The notes beneath the pieces are model-generated. The model made no database searches, was not told the origin of the DNA, and saw only the letters and a program-made list of their open reading frames with translations. Made by a program: the position numbers and the translations under genes. Below, piece by piece: positions 1 to 4,395 of a stretch of 7,181 nt of DNA; the first letter of the stretch is position 1, and the number at the start of each line of letters is the position of its first letter. The DNA is taken from the NCBI GenBank assembly GCA_012514835.1, contig JAAYZM010000464.1, positions 1-7,181 of the forward strand, read 5' to 3'. This DNA is from Actinomycetales bacterium (GTDB lineage: Bacteria > Actinomycetota > Actinomycetes > Actinomycetales > Cellulomonadaceae).

Positions 1-446
1 ACGACGTCCTCGCGCCACAGCCGGTGGAGCAGCGCGTAGTTCTCGACCGCGAGGCTGATGCCGTTGCGGATGTCCTGACCGAACCACGGGTACACCGGCC
101 CGGTGTTGCCGCGGCCCATCATGAGGTCGACGCGCCCGTCCGCGAGGTGCTGGAGCATCGCGAAGTCCTCGGCGATCTTCACCGGGTCGTTCGTGGTGAT
201 GAGCGTCGTGGCCGTCGAGAGCAGGAGGCGCTCGGTCTGCGCGGCGATGTACGCGAGCGTCGTGGTGGGCGAGGAGGAGAAGAACGGCGGGTTGTGGTGC
301 TCGCCGATCGCGAACACGTCGAGGCCGACCTCTTCGGTCTTCTTCGCGATCTCGACGATCGCCTTGATGCGCTCCGCCTCGGTGGGGGTGCGCCCGGTGG
401 TGGGGTCCGCCGTGATGTCACTGACGGAGAAGACGCCGAACTGCAT
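1..446 (-). CDS. LLM-class flavin-dependent monooxygenase, CE1758-like (partial, C-terminus off window)
   Basis: This is the N-terminal 148 residues of a luciferase-like (bacterial luciferase fold) FMN-dependent oxidoreductase, a cytosolic TIM-barrel enzyme. The start MQFGVFSV is the first beta strand typical of the superfamily. GEHHNPPF at residues 49-55 is the usual active-site loop after strand 2. TTNDPVKIAEDFAMLQHLADGRVDL (given here only as a landmark around residues 84-108) and GRGNTGPVYPWFG near 111-123 are the conserved central blocks; the VYPWFG stretch resembles the CE1758 subfamily as I remember it. Family members are usually about 340-360 residues, so more than half is missing beyond the left edge. 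The ATG at 446-444 is supported by an AGGAG ribosome site (454-458, minus strand) seven bases upstream. The substrate is unknown. CE1758-type genes are often paired with a small FMN reductase, which would lie outside the window. A palindrome just upstream may control it. Confidence 0.9.
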   Translation of the reverse strand, partial: MQFGVFSVSDITADPTTGRTPTEAERIKAIVEIAKKTEEVGLDVFAIGEHHNPPFFSSSPTTTLAYIAAQTERLLLSTATTLITTNDPVKIAEDFAMLQHLADGRVDLMMGRGNTGPVYPWFGQDIRNGISLAVENYALLHRLWREDV

Positions 447-470
447 GACTATGCTCCTGGGCTCGATGTT

Positions 471-484
471 GTTAACTATTCAAC
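471..484 (-). promoter_or_regulatory. Imperfect palindromic operator-like site upstream of the flavin monooxygenase gene
   Basis: In the gene's direction the site reads GTTGAATAGTTAAC, and 10 of its 14 positions are self-complementary. It is one of the few AT-rich islands in a very GC-rich window. It lies 25 bases upstream of the ATG at 446, just before the AGGAG ribosome site, so it is well placed for a repressor or to overlap the promoter. MarR-type regulators often bind sites of this size and composition, but assignment to that family is inference. No clear -35/-10 pair could be fixed around it. Confidence 0.4.
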
Positions 485-517
485 CATCTGCCTTCTGCAG
501 CGGCAAGAGGGCCGGGA

Positions 518-1792
518 TCATTCCCGCGCGAACCGCTCGGACCGCTCGCGCACGCGACCGGCCCCACGCCCGCCGTCGGCCCCCGAGTCCCACGCGAACA
601 CCTCGGTGCCCGTGATGAACACGCGCTCGGCGCGCGAGGAGATGTCGAGCGGGTCGTCGGACCAGATCACGACGTCCCCGTCGAGGCCCTCGCGGAGCGC
701 CCCGATGCGGTGGTCGAGCCCCAGCATCCGCGCGGGGTTGACCGTGAGCGCCTCGAGCGCCGTGGTCGGGTCGAGCCCCTCCTTGACCGCGAAGGACGCC
801 TGGTGCACCAGGAAGTTCACGGGCACCACGGGGTGGTCCGTCGTGATCGCCACCGTGACCCCGGCGCGCGCGAGGCGCCCGAGGTTCGCGATGTCTCGGT
901 CCCGCAGCTCGATCTTGGACCTCGACGTGATCATGGGCCCGAAGATCACGGGGACGCCCTTCTCCGCGAGCACGTCCGCGATCGGCGCGGCGTCCGTGCC
1001 GTGGTTCACCACGAGCCGGTAGCCGAACTCCTCCGCGAGGCGGATCGCCGTCGCGACGTCGTCCGCGCGGTGCGTGTGCTGGTCCCAGATCAGCTCGCCC
1101 GCGAGCACCCGCGCAAGGGTCTCCTTGCCGAGGTCACGCTCGAACGGCTCACCCTTCGCGGCCGCGTGCTCGCGCTTCGCGACGTAGTCCTGCGCCGCCG
1201 TGAACGCCGCGCGGATGACCTTCGCGACGCCCAGACGCGTGGACGGCGTCTCCTTGCGCTCGCCGTACACGCGCTTCGGGTTCTCTCCGAGCGCCGACTT
1301 CACGGACACCGACTCGCTGATGACCTGCTCGTCGACCGTGCGCCCGCCCCACGTCTTCATCGCGAGCGTGAGCCCGCCGATCGGGTTGCCCGAGCCGGGC
1401 TTGACCACGGCGGACGTCACGCCGCCGAGCAACGCGTCCCGGAAGCCCTCGTCCTCGACGTTGATCGCGTCGATCGCCCGCAGCGCCGAACCGTCAGGGT
1501 GGGTCATCTCGTTCGTGTCGTTGCCGGCCCAGCCCTCCCCCTCCTCCATGACGCCCATGTGCCCGTGGGCCTCGATGAAGCCGGGGAGCACCCACTTGCC
1601 GCCCGCGTCGACCGTGGGCGTGCCCTCGGGGACCTCGACGTCCGGCCCGAGCGCGGTGATCACGCCGCTCTGGACCAGGACGGTCCCGGTGAAGGGGTCG
1701 CCGTCGACGGGGACCACATGACCGCCGACGACGGCGAGGTCCGCGAGCTGCGTGCGAAGAGGGGCTGTGGAGGCGGGTCGGTGCTGGCTCAT
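518..1792 (-). CDS. Metal-dependent amidohydrolase, imidazolonepropionase-like
   Basis: This is a complete 424-residue protein of the amidohydrolase superfamily, which hydrolyses C-N bonds in (often cyclic) amides with a metal in a TIM barrel. The N-terminal beta-sandwich strand is LADLAVVGGHVVPVDG (residues 17-31). Next come VLPGFIEAHGHMG with the metal-binding pair H76 and H78, GGVTSAVVKPGSGNPIGG (123-140), ALGENPKRVYG (167-177), H239/H241 in QHTHRADD, H264 in VVNHGTD, and D319 in ITTDHPV, the usual catalytic aspartate. The barrel signature has Glu rather than the commoner Asp before the HxH pair. The C-terminal GALREGLDGDVVIW returns to the sandwich domain. No signal peptide is seen, so it is probably cytosolic. 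The substrate cannot be read from sequence; histidine-pathway genes are not adjacent, so true imidazolonepropionase is unlikely. The ATG at 1792 has only a weak G-rich ribosome site, but the conserved fold starts right after it and no better start was found. Confidence 0.9.
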   Translation of the reverse strand: MSQHRPASTAPLRTQLADLAVVGGHVVPVDGDPFTGTVLVQSGVITALGPDVEVPEGTPTVDAGGKWVLPGFIEAHGHMGVMEEGEGWAGNDTNEMTHPDGSALRAIDAINVEDEGFRDALLGGVTSAVVKPGSGNPIGGLTLAMKTWGGRTVDEQVISESVSVKSALGENPKRVYGERKETPSTRLGVAKVIRAAFTAAQDYVAKREHAAAKGEPFERDLGKETLARVLAGELIWDQHTHRADDVATAIRLAEEFGYRLVVNHGTDAAPIADVLAEKGVPVIFGPMITSRSKIELRDRDIANLGRLARAGVTVAITTDHPVVPVNFLVHQASFAVKEGLDPTTALEALTVNPARMLGLDHRIGALREGLDGDVVIWSDDPLDISSRAERVFITGTEVFAWDSGADGGRGAGRVRERSERFARE

Positions 1793-1815
1793 GTCCCCAT
1801 CATCGCCCGCGAGGA

Positions 1816-1849
1816 CGGCCGCCGGGCACTGCGCAGGTCCCGGCGGCCG
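1816..1849 (-). terminator. GC-rich 11-bp hairpin between the TrpB2-like and amidohydrolase genes
   Basis: CGGCCGCCGGG (1816-1826) and CCCGGCGGCCG (1839-1849) are perfectly complementary and flank a 12-base loop. The hairpin starts 18 bases after the TAG stop of the upstream TrpB2-like gene and ends 23 bases before the ATG of the amidohydrolase gene, in minus-strand order. There is no U-rich tail. In GC-rich actinomycetes, tail-less hairpins can terminate or attenuate transcription, or stabilise an mRNA 3' end. Which of these applies is not visible. The short spacer is otherwise featureless. Confidence 0.45.
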
Positions 1850-1867
1850 CCGTCGTCGGCGAAGGTT

Positions 1868-3172
1868 CTAGACGTACGCGGCGTACGCCGGAAGGTCGAG
1901 GACCCCGTTGCCAGAGAGCCCGATCAGCACCGACTGGCCGTCCGAGGCCGCCGTGCGCGCGTACGCGATCGCGGCCGCGACGGCGTGCGTCGACTCGGGC
2001 GCGGGGATGATCCCCTCGGCGCGCGCGAACTCCACCCCACCGGCGAAGGCCGTGTCCTGGTCCACCGCGATCGCCTCGAGCAGCCCGAGGTTGAGGGCGT
2101 GCGAGACCATGGGCGCCATGCCGTGGTAGCGCAGACCGCCCGCGTGGATGGCCGGCGGCACGAAGTCCTTGCCGAGCGTGTGCATCTTGAGCAGCGGCGT
2201 GAGGCCCGCGACGTCACCGTGGTCGTAGCGGTACTCGCCCTGCGTCAGGGACGGGCACGCAGCGGGCTCGCACGCGACGACGCGCGTGGTGGTGCCCTCG
2301 CGCAGGTTCTGGCCGATCAGCGGGAACGTCAGGCCCGCGAGGTTCGAGCCGCCGCCCGCGCAACCGAACGCGACGTCGATCTGCTTCTCCTCCGTGTCCG
2401 CGAGCTGGGTCAGGACCTCCTGGCCGATCACCGACTGGTGCAGCATCACGTGGTTGAGCACGGAGCCGAGCGAGTAGTGCGCGAGCGGGTCCTTCGCCGC
2501 GGCCTCGACGGCCTCGCTGATGGCCATGCCGAGCGAGCCCGTCGTGTTCGGGTCCGCCGCGTTCATCGCGCGCCCGGACTCGGTGAGGTCCGACGGCGAG
2601 GAGTGGCACACCGAGCCGTAGGCCTCCATCTGGAAGCGGCGGTACGGCTTGGCGTCGAAGGACGCGCGCACCTGCCACACCTCGCACGTGAGGCCCAGCA
2701 GGGCGGCCGCGAACGACAGCGAGGCGCCCCACTGGCCGGCGCCCGTCTCCGTGGTGAGCTTCGTGGTGCCCTCGAGGGCGTTGTAGTACGCCTGGGCCAC
2801 GGCCGTGTTGGGCTTGTGGGAGCCGACGGGGCTCACACCCTCGTACTTGTAGTAGATCCGCGCCTTCGTGCCCAGCGCCCGCTCGAGGCGGTGCGCGCGC
2901 ACGAGCGGCGAGGGGCGCCACGTCGAGTAGATCTCCCGCACGGTCTGGGGGATCTCGACGTAGCGCTCGGTCGTGACCTCTTGCGCGATGAGCGCCATCG
3001 GAAAGAGCGGCGCGAGGTCGTCCGGCGTGAGCGGCTGCTGCGTGCCCGGGTGCAGGTGCGGCGGGGTGGGCTCGGGCAGGTCCGCCGCGAGGTTGTACCA
3101 GTGGGTCGGGACCGTCGAGGGGACGGCGTGGCCGAGGGGCTCGAGCTGGCGCGGCGTGGGGTTCTGGCTCAC
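1868..3172 (-). CDS. trpB2: TrpB2-type tryptophan synthase beta chain-like PLP enzyme
   Basis: This complete 434-residue fold-type II PLP enzyme would condense indole with serine (or phosphoserine) to give tryptophan. The PLP-binding lysine is K120 in [16 protein letters not shown] (142-149) is the substrate carboxylate loop with the catalytic glutamate E142; TrpB1 proteins have AETGAGQHG there. GCAGGGSN (270-277) is the phosphate loop, [12 protein letters not shown] (386-397) the conserved late block, and LSGNGVLD (419-426) replaces the TrpB1 SGRGDKD. The long N-terminal extension with WYNLAADLP and the overall length fit the TrpB2 family (TrpB-like, TIGR01415 type) rather than TrpB1. No trpA lies next to it, in keeping with stand-alone indole salvage in this family. 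The GTG at 3172-3170 is chosen because GAAGGA (3179-3184, minus) lies six bases upstream; the frame stays open far beyond, into the divergent gene, without support. It is divergent from the quinone oxidoreductase gene. Confidence 0.92.
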   Translation of the reverse strand: MSQNPTPRQLEPLGHAVPSTVPTHWYNLAADLPEPTPPHLHPGTQQPLTPDDLAPLFPMALIAQEVTTERYVEIPQTVREIYSTWRPSPLVRAHRLERALGTKARIYYKYEGVSPVGSHKPNTAVAQAYYNALEGTTKLTTETGAGQWGASLSFAAALLGLTCEVWQVRASFDAKPYRRFQMEAYGSVCHSSPSDLTESGRAMNAADPNTTGSLGMAISEAVEAAAKDPLAHYSLGSVLNHVMLHQSVIGQEVLTQLADTEEKQIDVAFGCAGGGSNLAGLTFPLIGQNLREGTTTRVVACEPAACPSLTQGEYRYDHGDVAGLTPLLKMHTLGKDFVPPAIHAGGLRYHGMAPMVSHALNLGLLEAIAVDQDTAFAGGVEFARAEGIIPAPESTHAVAAAIAYARTAASDGQSVLIGLSGNGVLDLPAYAAYV

Positions 3173-3180
3173 TGGGCATC

Positions 3181-3194
3181 CTTCGTCGTCGAAG
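3181..3194 (-). promoter_or_regulatory. Small hairpin overlapping the ribosome site of the TrpB2-like gene
   Basis: In the minus-strand transcript CUUCG-ACGA-CGAAG forms a 5-bp stem with a 4-base loop. Its 3' arm contains the GAAG of the GAAGGA ribosome-binding sequence (3179-3184) that sets the GTG start at 3172. Folding would partly hide the ribosome site. The stem is short, so a regulatory role is speculative. I saw no leader peptide with tandem Trp codons and no T-box motif upstream. Confidence 0.25.
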
Positions 3195-3201
3195 TGGTTC
3201 C

Positions 3202-3245
3202 GGAGAGCATAGCCACGGTTCGACGGCGAATGGTGCTTGCTCTCC
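3202..3245. repeat. Inverted repeat in the divergent promoter region
   Basis: GGAGAGCA (3202-3209) and TGCTCTCC (3238-3245) are perfect inverted 8-base arms separated by 28 bases. They lie in the 150-bp spacer between the divergent TrpB2-like and quinone oxidoreductase genes, and the left arm overlaps a possible minus-strand -10. The 36-bp arm-to-arm spacing is between three and four helical turns. It could be a two-site operator, but an 8-base match of this kind can also occur by chance in 150 bases of biased sequence. Confidence 0.3.
3206..3211 (-). promoter_or_regulatory. Possible -10 element for the TrpB2-like gene
   Basis: TATGCT on the minus strand fits the loose TAnnnT pattern of actinobacterial -10 boxes. 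It lies 33 bases upstream of the GTG start, leaving a short leader that carries the ribosome site. No good TTGACA-like -35 is seen at the right distance. The element overlaps the left arm of an inverted repeat (3202-3209). This is a weak call based on position and composition. Confidence 0.25.
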
Positions 3246-3322
3246 CGCGTTGAGGCTGGTGCGGGAATGTCCGACCTGGCCAGCGGGTTCACCCGGGTAC
3301 AGCACCCCTCAAGGAGGACCAC

Positions 3323-4204
3323 ATGACCATCGCCATCACCGGAGCCACGGGCCACCTCGGCCGCCTCGTCCTCGACGAGCTGCGCCGCTCCCGGCCGGCC
3401 GGGTCCCTCGTGGCCGTGGTCCGCGACGCCGCACGCGCCCAGGACCTCGCCGACGACGGTGTCCAGGTGCGCGTCGCCGAGTACGCCGACCGTCCCGCGC
3501 TCGTGCGCGCGCTCGCGGAGGTCCGTGTGCTGTTGCTCGTGTCCGGCTCCGAGGTGGGCCAGCGGGTGGACCAGCACCGCAACGTGATCGATGCGGCCGT
3601 CGAGGCCAGCGTCCAGCACGTCGTCTACACGAGCGCGCCGCGGGCGGACACGTCTGCGCTCGTGCTCGCCCCCGAGCACCGCGCGACCGAAGAGCTGCTG
3701 CGGGCCTCCGGACTCACGTGGACCATCCTGCGCAACAACTGGTATACCGAGAACTACCTGGGGACCCTGCAGCAGGCCGCCGAGACCGGCGAGATCGTGG
3801 CCGCCGCGGGATCCGGGCGCGTGGCGTCCGCGACGCGTGCCGACTTCGCCGCGGGGGCCGCCGCCGTGCTCCTGGGCTCGGGGCACGAGGGGCGCGTCTA
3901 CGAGCTGGGCGGGGACACCGCGTGGGACTTCGACGAGCTGGCCGAGGCCGCGTCCGCCGTCGTCGGCCGCCCCGTGACGTACCGCGCCGTCGACGCCTCG
4001 ACGCTCCGCACCATCCTCACCGAGCACGCGGGCCTCGACGCCGGGACCGCGGGCTTCGTGGCCCAGCTCGACCTCGACATCGCCGCGGGACTGCTCGCCG
4101 AGGTGACCGGTGAGCTGTCCGCGCTGATCGGCCGCCCCACCACCCCGCTAGTCGACGGTCTCCGCGCTGCCTACTCCCCCGCGGTTGAGGACTCCCCCGC
4201 CTAG
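3323..4204 (+). CDS. qorB: NAD(P)H:quinone oxidoreductase, QorB/YtfG-like (NmrA-type atypical SDR)
   Basis: This complete 293-residue cytosolic Rossmann-fold protein of the NmrA/atypical short-chain dehydrogenase group would use NAD(P)H to reduce quinones. The dinucleotide-binding motif is ITGATGHLG (G7, G10, G13 in GxxGxxG form), and R34 in VVRDAARAQ is placed to bind NADPH phosphate. [19 protein letters not shown] (74-92), [10 protein letters not shown] (102-111), [11 protein letters not shown] (136-146), [13 protein letters not shown] (168-180) and [12 protein letters not shown] (187-198) follow E. coli YtfG (QorB) closely as I recall it. E. coli QorB has 286 residues, so this copy is slightly longer, with a short acidic C-terminal tail. 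The start is firm: AAGGAGG at 3311-3317 lies five bases before the ATG. It is divergent from the TrpB2-like gene and appears to be transcribed alone, since a palindromic repeat region follows 28 bases after its TAG stop. Confidence 0.92.
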   Translation: MTIAITGATGHLGRLVLDELRRSRPAGSLVAVVRDAARAQDLADDGVQVRVAEYADRPALVRALAEVRVLLLVSGSEVGQRVDQHRNVIDAAVEASVQHVVYTSAPRADTSALVLAPEHRATEELLRASGLTWTILRNNWYTENYLGTLQQAAETGEIVAAAGSGRVASATRADFAAGAAAVLLGSGHEGRVYELGGDTAWDFDELAEAASAVVGRPVTYRAVDASTLRTILTEHAGLDAGTAGFVAQLDLDIAAGLLAEVTGELSALIGRPTTPLVDGLRAAYSPAVEDSPA

Positions 4205-4232
4205 CCACCCATCTCACCTCCGCTGGCCCAGG

Positions 4233-4296
4233 TTGCGGTGCGTTGTGCGCGCACAACGTTCCTTGCGGTGAGTTGTGCGCGCACAGCTCACCGCAA
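4233..4296. repeat. Two palindromes in direct repeat, 30-bp period; possible terminator or dispersed element
   Basis: Copy 1 (4233-4258) and copy 2 (4263-4288) both start TTGCGGTG and share the core TTGTGCGCGCACA; 23 of 26 positions match and the offset is exactly 30 bp. Copy 1 carries a perfect 18-bp palindrome, CGTTGTGCGCGCACAACG (4241-4258). Copy 2 is the core of a 34-bp near-perfect palindrome (4263-4296) with arms TTGCGGTGAG and CTCACCGCAA and a single T/G mismatch pair, which would be a G-U wobble in RNA. The block lies between the stop of the quinone oxidoreductase gene and the start of the nuclease-helicase gene. The long hairpin could terminate transcription. The CG-centred core also resembles a LacI-family operator, and such elements may be dispersed in the genome. 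The function is not settled by sequence alone. Confidence 0.75.
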
Positions 4297-4360
4297 GTCG
4301 AGAGAACCGGTGTGAGGGTGACGGGGTGCGAGCGTCGAGAGGGCTGTCGGGGGCGCGCGG

Positions 4361-4366
4361 TAGGTT
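4361..4366 (+). promoter_or_regulatory. Possible -10 element for the nuclease-helicase gene
   Basis: TAGGTT fits the actinobacterial TAnnnT -10 pattern. It lies about 30 bases before the GTG start at 4396, in the spacer downstream of the palindromic repeats. A G-rich ribosome site (GAGGGGG, 4383-4389) follows, six bases before the GTG. No convincing -35 is present. Confidence is low because short AT-bearing hexamers are easily found by chance. Confidence 0.22.
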
Positions 4367-4395
4367 CCAAGGACCAACCAGCGAGGGGGTAGCGC

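Noticed and set aside
511..525. Small hairpin around the amidohydrolase stop codon (CGGGA/TCCCG)
   Set aside because: It is only a 5-bp stem overlapping the stop codon with no U tract, which is too weak to call a terminator.
1880..1889. GGCGTACGCC palindrome near the end of the TrpB2-like gene
   Set aside because: It falls inside the codons for the C-terminal Tyr-Ala-Ala-Tyr stretch and is explained by codon use.
710..3253. A plus-strand open frame of 847 codons opposite the amidohydrolase and TrpB2-like genes
   Set aside because: It is arginine/valine/aspartate-rich low-complexity translation with no recognisable domain, lying antisense to two genes with intact conserved motifs. Long shadow frames are expected at this GC content.
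3173..4027. An N-terminal extension of the TrpB2-like frame
   Set aside because: The frame stays open upstream of the GTG at 3172, but it crosses the divergent quinone oxidoreductase gene, has no similarity to any family I know, and the ribosome site at 3179-3184 fixes the start at 3172.
4233..4296. The repeat pair read as a CRISPR array
   Set aside because: There are only two units, separated by four bases, so there is no spacer of CRISPR size, and the units are strongly palindromic.
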